64,000 bases of DNA from Natrinema sp046097095. Lineage in GTDB: Archaea; Halobacteriota; Halobacteria; Halobacteriales; Natrialbaceae. A program made the position numbers and the translations under genes. Location: positions 62,001 to 126,000 of the forward strand of contig NZ_CP175699.1 in the NCBI RefSeq assembly GCF_046097095.1, in the 5' to 3' direction. The notes under the pieces were generated by a model that saw nothing but the letters and a program-made list of their open reading frames with translations, searched no databases and was not told where the DNA came from. Position 1 is the first letter of the stretch. Each line of letters opens with the position of its first letter. This document shows, in pieces, positions 18,507 through 27,825 of the stretch.

Positions 18507-20879
18507 TTAGGTGTCGAAAAACCGGTCGGGCTCCATCCGCGATAGCCGCATTGCGTTCCCCGTCACGCCTAGACTCATTCCCATGTCGCCGACAACGACC
18601 GCCAGCGCCACACTAACCAGTCCGAGCGGAACGCCGAGGGCAAGCAGGGCCTTCACACCAAGACTCGACCAGATATTCTGGCGGATCACGCCGTTGGCCT
18701 TGTGCGATAGCGCGTAGAGGTACGGTAGCTTCCCGATGTTGTCGCCCATCAGCGCGATATCGGCGGTCTCGAGTGCGGTATCGGTTCCGGCGGCCCCCAT
18801 CGCGATGCCGACGTCGGCGGTCGCCAACGCGGGTGCGTCGTTGATGCCATCGCCGACCATCGCTACACCGTTGTACTCCGCCTGCAACGCCTCCACGGCG
18901 TCGACTTTCTCGTCGGGCAGCAGTTCGGCCTGGGACTCGTCCACGCCGACGCGTTCGGCGATCGCACGGGCGGTCCCCTCGTTGTCGCCGGTCAGCATCA
19001 CCACGTGGGCGACGCCGAGGTCGTGTAGCCGTGCGACTGCCCGTTCGGCAGCCGGACGCATCTCATCGGCTATTGCGATGACGCCGACCAGTTCGGTGTC
19101 CGTGCCGACGAGGACGACCGTCTTCCCCTCGTCCTCGTACTGAGCAATGGTGCCGTTCTCGATGTCGGCGCAGTTCTCTCGCTCGCACTGTTCGTGTTCC
19201 ACCTCAGCGACCGCGCCGCCGTCGGCCCGGAGGTGGGCGTGTGACAGGTCGAAACCCAACTCCTCGAAGAGAGCAGGTTTGCCCGCATAGTAGGTCTCGC
19301 CGTCGACGTTCGCGCGGATTCCCTTCCCGGTGATGCTCTCGAACGCCTCGATGCCCGGCAGGTCGCTGCTCCCCTCATCGGTGGCCTGAGCGAGGATGGC
19401 CTCGGCGATCGGGTGTTCGCTCCGCTGTTCGAGCGCCGCCGCACGCCGGAGGACCTGCTCTTCGGTCGCGTCGCCGAGTGCCACCACGTCGGTGACAGCG
19501 AGTTCGCCCTTCGTGACCGTTCCCGTCTTATCGACGGCGATGACGTCGACATCGCCCATTGCCTCGAGGTGATTGCCGCCCTTGATGAGGACGCCGTTTT
19601 TCGCGGCGCTGGTGATGCCGGAGACGACGGAGACCGGGGTCGAGATGACGAACGCGCAGGGGCAGGCGATCACCAGCAACGTGAGCCCGCGGATAAACCA
19701 CGTCTGCCAGCTCCCGCTGAACGTATGCGAGAGGCTGGCGAAACTGACGGTGGCCCCCCCGCTGATGAGTAACGGCGGCAACACAGCGGTGAGAATCGCC
19801 AGAACGACGATGGTCGGTGTATAGTAGCCGGCGAATCGGTCCACGAGCTGTTCTTTCTCGGTTTTCTTCTCCTGTGCGCCCTGCACCATTTCGATGATCT
19901 GTGAGAGCGTCGACTCCGCAGCGGGCGACGTCGCTTCGAACTCGAGATAGCCTGCCTCGTTGATGGAGCCAGCGTACAGTTCGTCGCTAACGCCTTTGTC
20001 GACGGGAACGCTCTCGCCAGTGATCGGTGACTCGTCGACGGCACTTCCGCCTTCGACGACGGTGCCGTCGAGCGGAATCTTCTCGCCGGGGCGAACGACG
20101 ACGGTCTCGCCGACGTCGACCTCGTCGGTGGGGACGGTCACCTCCTCGCCGTTACGGCGGACGGTCGCCTCGTCGGGAGATAGCTCCATCAACTCGCGCA
20201 GGGAGTTACGAGCCCTGTCCATCGCATATTCTTCGAGGAGTTCGGCGATGCTGAACAGGACGGCCAGCGTGGCGGCCTCAACGACGTAGCCGATACCTGT
20301 CGCAGCGATGATGGCCGTCCCCATCAGCAGGTCGATATCGAGGCTCAAGTTCTTCGCCGAGTAGTAGCCGCTGCGGACGACCGGGATGCCGCTCGCGACC
20401 ACTGCACCGAGGAACAGCCCGTCGGCGAGGTGAAGTGAATAGCCGAACACGCTCGCTACAGTGAGATTCTGTCCGGTCAGGAAGAATTCGAAGAGGAGGC
20501 CCAGCATGACGAACGCCGCGCCGAGCCACGTCTTTTTCGCCCGCGAACTCGTCAAGACCTCCGACGGGGGAGCGATCCCCAATTCCTCGCCTGAGCCACC
20601 TTCGGCGTCGTCTCCAACAGTGGCCACCTCGTAGCCCGCATTCTCGATAGCCCGAACGAGGTCGTTCTCGGAGGCACGATCGGGCTCATACGTGATCGAG
20701 GCCGTGCCAGTGGTCGGCTGGAGCGCGGCATCGACGACGCCATCGACGCGCTGGAGGCTCTTGTCGACCTTCTGCGCGCAGGACGGACAGTCCATCTCGG
20801 GTACCGTGAGCTGGGCGGTCAGCTCTCGTTGCTGCCCGCCTCCGCCAACGTGCGCCGCTGTGTCCGAATGCTCTGTCAT
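18507..20879 (-). CDS. Zinc/cadmium/lead-type P1B ATPase, ZntA-like
   Basis: P-type ATPase of 790 residues. The N-terminal metal-binding domain has MDCPSC (C31, C34). The membrane CPC motif is followed by AFVISTPVSVVSG, typical of the Zn/Cd/Pb (P1B-2) group, and the phosphorylation motif is DKTGTVT. A loop in the ATP-binding part carries extra cysteines and histidines (EHEQCERENC), which may bind metal. The role is export of divalent soft metals. The ATG at 20879 is used; a GTG lies one codon earlier. The adjacent HTH-10 gene on the same strand, 60 bases upstream, is the likely regulator. Confidence 0.88.
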   Translation of the reverse strand: MTEHSDTAAHVGGGGQQRELTAQLTVPEMDCPSCAQKVDKSLQRVDGVVDAALQPTTGTASITYEPDRASENDLVRAIENAGYEVATVGDDAEGGSGEELGIAPPSEVLTSSRAKKTWLGAAFVMLGLLFEFFLTGQNLTVASVFGYSLHLADGLFLGAVVASGIPVVRSGYYSAKNLSLDIDLLMGTAIIAATGIGYVVEAATLAVLFSIAELLEEYAMDRARNSLRELMELSPDEATVRRNGEEVTVPTDEVDVGETVVVRPGEKIPLDGTVVEGGSAVDESPITGESVPVDKGVSDELYAGSINEAGYLEFEATSPAAESTLSQIIEMVQGAQEKKTEKEQLVDRFAGYYTPTIVVLAILTAVLPPLLISGGATVSFASLSHTFSGSWQTWFIRGLTLLVIACPCAFVISTPVSVVSGITSAAKNGVLIKGGNHLEAMGDVDVIAVDKTGTVTKGELAVTDVVALGDATEEQVLRRAAALEQRSEHPIAEAILAQATDEGSSDLPGIEAFESITGKGIRANVDGETYYAGKPALFEELGFDLSHAHLRADGGAVAEVEHEQCERENCADIENGTIAQYEDEGKTVVLVGTDTELVGVIAIADEMRPAAERAVARLHDLGVAHVVMLTGDNEGTARAIAERVGVDESQAELLPDEKVDAVEALQAEYNGVAMVGDGINDAPALATADVGIAMGAAGTDTALETADIALMGDNIGKLPYLYALSHKANGVIRQNIWSSLGVKALLALGVPLGLVSVALAVVVGDMGMSLGVTGNAMRLSRMEPDRFFDT

Positions 20880-20938
20880 CACTTGCTGGTAGGGACATCA
20901 GTTCGATAAGCCTTTGTTGGAATATTCCAATAGGGAGG

Positions 20939-21688
20939 TCAGAGTGAGATGGACGGCTCCGCTGTCATCTGTTCGCTCGAGACGTGTTGCTTCGCCAGGT
21001 GTTCTTCTGCCCGGCGGAGGCGATAGGTAAGCGTCGAGCGCGGCACGTCGAGATGCTCGGCCAACTCGCCGACATCGACCTCGCGGGGCGATTCATAGTA
21101 GCCGTGTTCGACGGCGGCCCGAAGTGCGGCTTCTTGCTCGGGAGACAGGCCGATCGCGTTGTCGTCGCTCCTAGCTCCTGTTTCCGTCGTATCTGCGGTC
21201 CGGAGCATCTCCATCTGTGCGCATTCGCCGACGGCCGTCCTGAGTTCGTCAAAGAACGCGGACACGTCGCCTTGGCCGGAGTGGATGAGCCGCCACGTGT
21301 AGTGGCGCCCTTCGTGCCGTGTTTCGAAGAGGACGCCGTCGCCGAAGTGGGTGCGGGCGATGTGAGGCACGGACGCGCAGGTGGGGGTTCGCACCCAGTC
21401 GGAATAGAGAACGAGTGTATCGTCCGTACGGTCGAGAACACGAGTCGTTTGGGTCGCACCACAGTCCTCGGTCGCTAAACAGTCGGCGTAGTAGTCGATA
21501 GTAAGGAACGCGTCCTCGATGGCATCGAGCGCTTCTGGGGTGCCGGCGGCGTGGTCAACTCGCCAGAGGCGCTCGGCGGTGGCGTGCAGTGAGAGTGAGC
21601 GAATTCGGGCGTCGGGATGGTCGGCGAGGGTGTCCGCCACCCTGTTACACCCGGGCTCGTATTCAAGAGCGAAGACGAGTTCGCGCAT
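20939..21688 (-). CDS. HTH-10 (bacterio-opsin activator-type) regulator linked to the zinc ATPase
   Basis: Transcription regulator of 249 residues. The N-terminal two thirds form a sensor-like domain containing several cysteines (C14, the CLATEDCG pair, and a Cys in TPTCASVP), and the C-terminus (about 180-235) is the HTH-10 DNA-binding domain with the typical EAALRAAVEHGYYESPREV start and RSTLTYRLRRAEEHL recognition helix. Location just upstream of the ZntA-like gene suggests it controls it, perhaps sensing metal through its cysteines; this is inference. Confidence 0.8.
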   Translation of the reverse strand: MRELVFALEYEPGCNRVADTLADHPDARIRSLSLHATAERLWRVDHAAGTPEALDAIEDAFLTIDYYADCLATEDCGATQTTRVLDRTDDTLVLYSDWVRTPTCASVPHIARTHFGDGVLFETRHEGRHYTWRLIHSGQGDVSAFFDELRTAVGECAQMEMLRTADTTETGARSDDNAIGLSPEQEAALRAAVEHGYYESPREVDVGELAEHLDVPRSTLTYRLRRAEEHLAKQHVSSEQMTAEPSISL

Positions 21689-21809
21689 ACACCTCCTAAG
21701 GGGCGCCCAGACATAACACGTAGGCCCTCACACGCGTTGATCGGATCTCGTCGTCAACCAGTACGCTCCCTGCAACGTCGTTAGAGGCACTGCTCGAGAC
21801 TCAATTTAG

Positions 21810-22559
21810 CTACCGGACAAACGGGCCACGCTGGCGAATCGGCTCGTGGTGAGGGAGACCGGAAACAGCAACGACGCGAAGCGATTCCTCGCTCTCGAGG
21901 ACGACATCGTGTGCGGCCGTGAGGAGGAAGACGTCTCCGTCAGCGAACCGACTGCCATCGACCGTCCCGGCTCCTGTAATCGCATAGAGAAAGCCTGCCC
22001 ATTCGTCTGGCGGTGACCACGTCCACGTATCGGAGATCTGCACATCGAGATACTCCATCGACGTGTACAGTTCGATCGGCGACTCGTCGCCGACGACGGT
22101 AGTGACGGTCGCCCCCGTTTGCTCCTCCGTCGGGAGTTCACCCGGCGTCGCGCTGGTGTAGTCTGGTTTGGCGTCCTTTTGCTCGCTCGGGAGGTTTACC
22201 CAGAGCTGGAGTCCGTTACAGGCTGCACCGTCAGCGGCGAATTCAGAGTGACGGATGCCACGTCCGGTCGTAATTTGCATTGCGTCTCCCGCTTTGGCAG
22301 TGTAACTGACGCCAAGCGTATCTTCGTGATCCATCCCGCCCTCGAGCATGTAGGTGACGATTTCAAATCCCTTGTGAGGGTGCATCGGGAATCCTTGCTG
22401 GGGGTCGATGTAGAACCGCTCAAAGAGGACAAACGGATCGAGATTCGCGGAATAGTTCTTCGTCGGGAATGCGCGATTCGCAAGCACCCCTGATCCATGG
22501 CGCACCTGCTGTCCCGAACACAGCGTAGCTTGCTCTGCCGTTACATCGTTCGGTTCCAT
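21810..22559 (-). CDS. Pirin family protein
   Basis: Bicupin protein of 249 residues. The N-terminal cupin has the pirin metal-site residues in HPHKGFE (near residue 60) and a later RGIRHSE (near residue 100). The family includes proteins with quercetinase activity and stress-linked roles; the function in archaea is unknown. It lies alone between the metal regulator and the superoxide dismutase genes, transcribed away from the latter. Confidence 0.88.
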   Translation of the reverse strand: MEPNDVTAEQATLCSGQQVRHGSGVLANRAFPTKNYSANLDPFVLFERFYIDPQQGFPMHPHKGFEIVTYMLEGGMDHEDTLGVSYTAKAGDAMQITTGRGIRHSEFAADGAACNGLQLWVNLPSEQKDAKPDYTSATPGELPTEEQTGATVTTVVGDESPIELYTSMEYLDVQISDTWTWSPPDEWAGFLYAITGAGTVDGSRFADGDVFLLTAAHDVVLESEESLRVVAVSGLPHHEPIRQRGPFVR

Positions 22560-22763
22560 ACCCGCTCTCGTTGCGTGGTACTGATAAGCGTCTCGTAGCC
22601 GGAACCTAAAATTGGTTGCTGGTCAGACACTGTTCTAACCTGTGCTGCGAAAATAGGCACCACATGGCCTCTATTAGGAACGTAGAACTGCCACCGATAT
22701 TACTTGAATCCCGTACAGAGAATCTTCATATCCGTCCTCTGTATAGTCATTGCTGTACGCAAC

Positions 22764-23366
22764 ATGAGCGAATACGAACTGCCGCCGCTTCCGTACGACT
22801 ACGACGCGCTTGAACCGCACATCAGCGAACAGGTGCTGCGCTGGCATCACGATACCCACCACCAAGGCTACGTCAACGGCTGGAACAGTGCCGAGGAGAC
22901 GCTTGCGGAGAACCGTAAGAACGGCGACTTCTCCGATTCGCCGAGTGCGATTCGCGATGTCACGCACAACGGATCGGGTCATATTCTCCATGACCTCTTC
23001 TGGCAGTCGATGAGCCCCGATGGCGGCGACGAACCCACTGGAGACCTCGCAGATCGTATCGTCGAAGACTTCGGCTCCTACGAAGCGTGGCAGGGCGAAT
23101 TCGAGAGCGCCGCATCCGCTGCAGGCGGCTGGGCGCTCCTCGTGTACGATTCAGTGAGCAATCAGCTTCGCAACGTCGTCGTGGATAAGCATGACCAGGG
23201 CGCACTCTGGGGAAGCCACCCGATCCTCGCACTGGACGTCTGGGAACACTCCTATTACCACGATTACGGCCCCGCACGTGGCGATTTCATCGACAACTTT
23301 TTCCAGGTCGTTGACTGGGAAGAGCCATCGGCACGGTACGAGCAGGCCGTCGAACGATTCGAGTAA
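22764..23366 (+). CDS. sod: Superoxide dismutase, Mn/Fe family
   Basis: Cytoplasmic Mn/Fe superoxide dismutase of 200 residues, normal length. Metal ligands are visible: a His in RWHHDTHHQ near residue 28, a His in NGSGHILHDLF near residue 75, and the Asp and His of the DVWEHSYYHDYG signature near residue 163. The ATG at 22764 starts the family N-terminus (YELPPLPYDYDALEPHIS); longer frames to 22704 are not family-like. It protects against superoxide, in keeping with neighbouring redox and metal genes. Confidence 0.95.
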   Translation: MSEYELPPLPYDYDALEPHISEQVLRWHHDTHHQGYVNGWNSAEETLAENRKNGDFSDSPSAIRDVTHNGSGHILHDLFWQSMSPDGGDEPTGDLADRIVEDFGSYEAWQGEFESAASAAGGWALLVYDSVSNQLRNVVVDKHDQGALWGSHPILALDVWEHSYYHDYGPARGDFIDNFFQVVDWEEPSARYEQAVERFE

Positions 23367-23390
23367 CTGACACTCGAGACGACGTGGGCA

Positions 23391-23549
23391 TCACTGCGGT
23401 CTCTCTGGGTCATCGTCCGCGTTCTGATTGACCGCTGCGTAGTAGCGGCGTACGTGGGCGCATCTACAGGCGGAGCAGGCCGAGTGCCTCGGGGCCGTAC
23501 GGAAGACGTGGTCTTCCGTGATGACGAGACGCTCCGCGTCTCGAACCAC
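23391..23549 (-). CDS. Possible small protein with paired cysteines
   Basis: A minus-strand frame with a GTG start gives 52 residues, including RLVITEDHVFRTAP and a CSACRC cluster, which looks like a real protein end. Upstream codons in the same frame remain open to a TGA near 23605 but offer no ATG. It may be a small metal-binding protein or a remnant. Confidence 0.3.
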   Translation of the reverse strand: MVRDAERLVITEDHVFRTAPRHSACSACRCAHVRRYYAAVNQNADDDPERPQ

Positions 23550-23609
23550 TTGCCCCCGAGGCGGTTCATATACGACGGTTTTGGTTAGTCCTCGAACGCT
23601 AAGTCAACG

Positions 23610-24578
23610 CTACTGTGGAAGGTGTTCGACGATCGCCGTTTCGATAACGGTGCCGGTTTCGTCGACGAGGACCTGCAGCTCGTCGTTCTCACAGGGAAGC
23701 GTCAGTTGTACGCGAAGCGGAGCCTCCGAGACGACCCTCGTCCGGATATCGCTCACGCACCAGTCGAAGTGCCAGAACGGTTCGGTATTCAAATCGACGC
23801 CGCGCTTCGAATGAAACACGAGGACGTCAGCATTATCCAGAAGCGTGAGGCCGACGGTCGACTGCAACTGGTAACCACACCGTTGGCAGACATGTTCGAC
23901 GGCAACATCCTGATCGTCTGCGTTCAACCCATAGACGAGATCCGTCTCGACGCTCCCAGTACACTCTGGGCAGACGCCGTCCGCAGCGAGACAGTAGTGA
24001 TGACGTACGTAGTGGTGAAACGCTTGGAGGAGTTCGTCGATCGATCGGTCGTCGAGACCACCGGTCGGGAACGGATAACTCACCTGGATCGTCCCACAGT
24101 CGGTACAGCCAATCGTAAGCGTATCGTCGGCATACCACCCTTGCAATGAACGCTCACACGAGTAACACGAGCCGTCAACGGGGAACAAGCCGAGTTGTGC
24201 GCGTTCTGTAAATGTTCCGCTGAAAATCGAGCTGACAACCTTTCGTCCAGGATAGCGGAACTCGTAGCCCTCGTCGGTTTGCGTAACGAAGTGGTCCGTC
24301 AGTTGCTGCAGATGATAGTTGAAGTTCGCACTGTCCGCAATGTCGACCGCCTCGAATAGATCCGTGAAACTGACGGGGGAGTTGTCCGCACCGCACTCGA
24401 GCAGTGATCGAAGGATGTCGACCCGCGTCTCGTTACCAAGCGTTGCAAACACGTCCGCGGGGAGCAACTGTGATTCAGTATGTGTGACGGACCCTGGTTC
24501 TATCCCTTGTTCGGTGTCACGATCGGATTTCGCCCCGGATTGTGCGCTGGATCCGATCGTCCGGTCGAACTGACTCAT
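23610..24578 (-). CDS. ArsR-type winged-helix regulator with zinc-ribbon C-terminal domain
   Basis: Regulator of 322 residues. A winged helix-turn-helix lies at about residues 40-115 (FATLGNETRVDILRSLLE and YHLQQLTDHF). A larger C-terminal domain contains three zinc-ribbon-like cysteine pairs (CYSC, CTDC, CPEC, CQRC). This architecture is common in haloarchaea (ArsR plus DUF7351-type domain). Target genes are unknown. The ATG at 24578 is used rather than the TTG three codons earlier. The region just upstream is AT-rich. Confidence 0.8.
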   Translation of the reverse strand: MSQFDRTIGSSAQSGAKSDRDTEQGIEPGSVTHTESQLLPADVFATLGNETRVDILRSLLECGADNSPVSFTDLFEAVDIADSANFNYHLQQLTDHFVTQTDEGYEFRYPGRKVVSSIFSGTFTERAQLGLFPVDGSCYSCERSLQGWYADDTLTIGCTDCGTIQVSYPFPTGGLDDRSIDELLQAFHHYVRHHYCLAADGVCPECTGSVETDLVYGLNADDQDVAVEHVCQRCGYQLQSTVGLTLLDNADVLVFHSKRGVDLNTEPFWHFDWCVSDIRTRVVSEAPLRVQLTLPCENDELQVLVDETGTVIETAIVEHLPQ

Positions 24579-24738
24579 AGGCGTCAATTAGGTGATTAGG
24601 TGGTAAAGCCTATCGAAGCAGGTGACTTGCTCAGCGACTTGAATTCCACATCACTTAACAGTAGTTGGTAACGCAATTTCGTTAGTCAGTCTGCACTCCT
24701 AAACTGAAAGGAAGGAATTCGGTACGTGTGAATGCCAT

Positions 24739-24930
24739 CTACTCATCCGACTGGAAGCCAGCGACCACCCCGATGAGTCCCACAATCACCCCTGCCCATA
24801 GCCAAACAGTCATATCCCCGATGACGTCCCAATCACCGAGAATCAGTGTGTTAGCTAACAGATTAAATCCCCCAAAGAGAAGTAGTGTAATCCCAAACAA
24901 TTCGAGAAGGATAGCTTTGTATATATCCAT
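24739..24930 (-). CDS. Small two-helix membrane protein
   Basis: A protein of 63 residues, mostly hydrophobic: one segment at residues 5-28 and another at 40-58, with the acidic loop GDWDVIGD between. Start ATG at 24930. Local base composition is clearly lower in GC than in neighbouring genes. No family recognised beyond general similarity to small haloarchaeal membrane proteins. Confidence 0.5.
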   Translation of the reverse strand: MDIYKAILLELFGITLLLFGGFNLLANTLILGDWDVIGDMTVWLWAGVIVGLIGVVAGFQSDE

Positions 24931-24969
24931 ATAAATATTGACAATGGAGTTTTGTATTAATCTGCCGGT

Positions 24970-25215
24970 TTACAGATAAACTGCAGTAACAATAGGTTCG
25001 TGTTCTGTATTTACAGTGAGTTTCGCGGGTAACTCTGAATACTCATACATTGGATGAGCGTCAGAGGGTGAACATATCGATAAGTTCGCATCTGTAGGTG
25101 ACGAATTAAGCACTTCAGGTTCACAGCTCATACGGAATAAAGAAATCGCATTCCAATTACTGTTAATTAGCTGTTCTGGTTGGGTGTATGAAGATGACAC
25201 TGAATTATTCACCAT
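24970..25215 (-). CDS. Hypothetical protein, doubtful
   Basis: A frame of 81 codons in the same AT-richer patch. The product is polar, Ser- and Asn-rich (SSSYTQPEQLINSNWNAI), unlike typical acidic haloarchaeal proteins, and begins with ATG at 25215. It could be a transferred gene, a remnant, or chance. Confidence 0.3.
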   Translation of the reverse strand: MVNNSVSSSYTQPEQLINSNWNAISLFRMSCEPEVLNSSPTDANLSICSPSDAHPMYEYSELPAKLTVNTEHEPIVTAVYL

Positions 25216-25404
25216 TTATGCGCTGTACGGGTTCGTTCCCGTCGTGAACGTCATTTGTGCTGTCTACTGAGGGAGCTTAGAGCGAAGGACCGCTCGCAGA
25301 AACGAAGCACCCCCGAGTGGTCGTCTTCACGTCTCACTAACGCGGTCGCGGCTTACCGAACGCACGCCCAATCGATAAGCTGGCTTCTTCGTTCGGAACG
25401 ATCA

Positions 25405-27825
25405 CTAATCAGCTACTTCGCTCGAAACCGCTTGGGCGGGAGGTTCGACCGAGGGCTGCGTGGATTCCACCGGCTTCCATTCTAGGTTCTTCTGATAGTG
25501 GAGCGGTTTGTTATCCTGTTCTGGGTCGATCACGGTGAGCTGTATCCAGCCGTTGTCGAGGAGCTGCACGAGTTGTTCGTGCTGGTGGAGAATCTCGGTA
25601 ACCTGTTCGACCGGTGCGTGAATCAGTGCCGTCAAGCGCAGCGGCTGGTGGTGTGCTTGGTCGGCGTCGGCGTAGAGCGACTGCAGCGGGAGTCCGGTCA
25701 TCAGGTCGCCACCGTTGCCCTGAAACACGCCGATATTGCCGACCGGGTTCTGTGTTACCTTGGACCCGCTTCCGTAGACGGCGTTGTCGACGGTGGCGAA
25801 GTAATACTGATTGTTGATCCACTGGGTGACCACGAGCGGCCCGGTCAGAATGGCTTCCAGTGCTTCCCCGTCCGGGTCGGTCTGCCAATCATAGGAGTGG
25901 AGGAACGTGCGACCGTCGAGCGCTTCGTCTTCAGTCAACTCACGCGGGCCGATGACGAACGAGGCGTTCCCGGCCAGCCCCCACTCGGGGCGCGTCTCCG
26001 CCCAGTCGGCAGCGCGACGCTGGGTTTCGCGAACGCTATCCGCCGCCTCATCGGTCATCGACTCCGTCCGCTCGGCGGTCGCGCGAGTCTGGGCCTGCGT
26101 GAGGTCCTCGCGTAACTGCTCGATGTCCTCCTGATGGCTCGCGGGCACCTCGACGTCAAACAGGGTAATCTCGTCGGTCGTCGTATTGTGTTCGGCCGCG
26201 AGGAACACGGTGTCAGCGGGGATGTCGAACCCGCGCTCGCGCAGTTCGGCCGTGACGTCATCGTCGTTGCAGATGGTTGCCAGCACACGAGCGTTCGGGC
26301 CGCCGGGGTTGCCGGCACAGGCACCACAATCCAGGCTCGAATCGAACGGATTGTTCGTCGTTTGGCTGGTGTGGCCCGTAAACACGACGAGCCGGGCGAA
26401 CTCCTCCCAGCCCATCAGTTCGAAGGCGTCCTGTGCATACTCGACCTTCTCCTCGAGCGTGAGCCCTTCTCGGAGCGAATTGACGGAATCCGGGTTGTAA
26501 TCGATCGACGGCTCACAGAATTCGTGTTCGCGTGGTGCGCGGTCGGCATCGTAGAGCAGGTCGTAGACGCGGGCAGGGAGGAGCGTCCGGGCGGTGAGCG
26601 CAGCGCCGTACCCCGGCCCGGTTTTCTCGACGAAGCTGAACGCCGTTGCCGTGTTGGTCTTGAGGCTCTTGAGCACTTTCTGCCCTGCATCTAGAACGTC
26701 TTGCCAGCGGTCATGGCGGTCCTGTTTGGCATCCGCGTCCGTCGTGGGGCGGTCCGTGATGCGGTGCTGAGCATCGAGAATCGGCGGACACGCGTCGACG
26801 GCCACGTCCGCGTCGTATGCCTGGTAGCGCATCGGGACACCGAAAAAGCCCGCATAGCCGTGGGTTTCGTACGGTCCGACTGCCTCGATGTGGCGGCGGA
26901 TGATCTCCGAGCGCGTGTCAATACAGAACACGAGTTGGGCGGCTGGGCGAGCGGTTTCATCCGAGGAAGACGTCTCCTCGGTTGGCTGTGTTACCCGCGC
27001 TATCAGACGGTCGCGGTGGGTCTTCTCCCACGCAGTCAGCCAGATCTCCGGCAGCGGAACGTCGTCGTTCTCGACTGGCTCAGTGGCGTGTTCGTCCGGT
27101 TCGATGGGCACATCGAGAAAGTCCGCGAGGAGCAGGCGGACGGCGAGATAGTCGACCAACGAAATTGGATACTTCGACTGCCACGGGTCGGCGTCATCGG
27201 TAGTCTGCTGTTTGATGAAGCCGGTCCAGCCGGGGAGTGCAGCAAGCTGCTGCTCGAAGATCGTCTCCCACTCTCCCTCTGGATAGTCCGACAGGACATC
27301 TTCCAGCGCCGCGATCGGCGTTTCCGGGATGTCCGAGGGGCTGTCACAGTTTGAGATCTCACTGTCATAGGGAGCGATCTCGCGCCAGGCGGCGTAGAAG
27401 CCCCGTTCGCGGTCAGGCATCGACCATGTGGCGTTTCCATGGTCGAGGAACGCCGAGAGCCACTTCGAGAGGATGCGATCGAGCGTGTCCGTCGCGGAAT
27501 CGGTCTCAGTGGGAGCCGATTCCGCTGTCGCCATCTCGTCCAGTAACGTCTCTGGATCCTCGTCGATACCGTGTGTATCCAGTTCGGTGGCCAACACCGC
27601 AGCGTCGATCTGGCCGCGCTCCCAGGCCTCCCGGAAGACGGAGGGATGTGGATAGCCACGGCCACCGAACAACTGTTCAGCCTCGGCGACGGCCTGGTGG
27701 AACGGCTGGTCTTCGAATCCGGACAGTGGATTGGCCGTGACGAACGAGTGGAGTGGCCAGACTGAGCCGACTTTCTCTGCTGCACGGTCGATGCTCTTCG
27801 TGAGATAGTTCTCGTTATGCGTCAT
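25405..27825 (-). CDS. dabA: Inorganic carbon transporter subunit DabA (DUF2309)
   Basis: Soluble, membrane-associated subunit of the DAB inorganic carbon accumulation complex, 806 residues, with a beta-carbonic-anhydrase-like zinc site. The four expected ligands are visible: C301 and D303 in FCIDTRSE, H485 in GHTSQTT and C500 in LDCGACAGN; the 15-residue spacing between the last two matches the characterised bacterial protein. DabA is thought to hydrate CO2 in a vectorial manner driven by ion flow through DabB. The start overlaps the dabB end by 11 bases, so the two are co-translated. The C-terminal tail is polar and probably disordered. Confidence 0.92.
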   Translation of the reverse strand: MTHNENYLTKSIDRAAEKVGSVWPLHSFVTANPLSGFEDQPFHQAVAEAEQLFGGRGYPHPSVFREAWERGQIDAAVLATELDTHGIDEDPETLLDEMATAESAPTETDSATDTLDRILSKWLSAFLDHGNATWSMPDRERGFYAAWREIAPYDSEISNCDSPSDIPETPIAALEDVLSDYPEGEWETIFEQQLAALPGWTGFIKQQTTDDADPWQSKYPISLVDYLAVRLLLADFLDVPIEPDEHATEPVENDDVPLPEIWLTAWEKTHRDRLIARVTQPTEETSSSDETARPAAQLVFCIDTRSEIIRRHIEAVGPYETHGYAGFFGVPMRYQAYDADVAVDACPPILDAQHRITDRPTTDADAKQDRHDRWQDVLDAGQKVLKSLKTNTATAFSFVEKTGPGYGAALTARTLLPARVYDLLYDADRAPREHEFCEPSIDYNPDSVNSLREGLTLEEKVEYAQDAFELMGWEEFARLVVFTGHTSQTTNNPFDSSLDCGACAGNPGGPNARVLATICNDDDVTAELRERGFDIPADTVFLAAEHNTTTDEITLFDVEVPASHQEDIEQLREDLTQAQTRATAERTESMTDEAADSVRETQRRAADWAETRPEWGLAGNASFVIGPRELTEDEALDGRTFLHSYDWQTDPDGEALEAILTGPLVVTQWINNQYYFATVDNAVYGSGSKVTQNPVGNIGVFQGNGGDLMTGLPLQSLYADADQAHHQPLRLTALIHAPVEQVTEILHQHEQLVQLLDNGWIQLTVIDPEQDNKPLHYQKNLEWKPVESTQPSVEPPAQAVSSEVAD

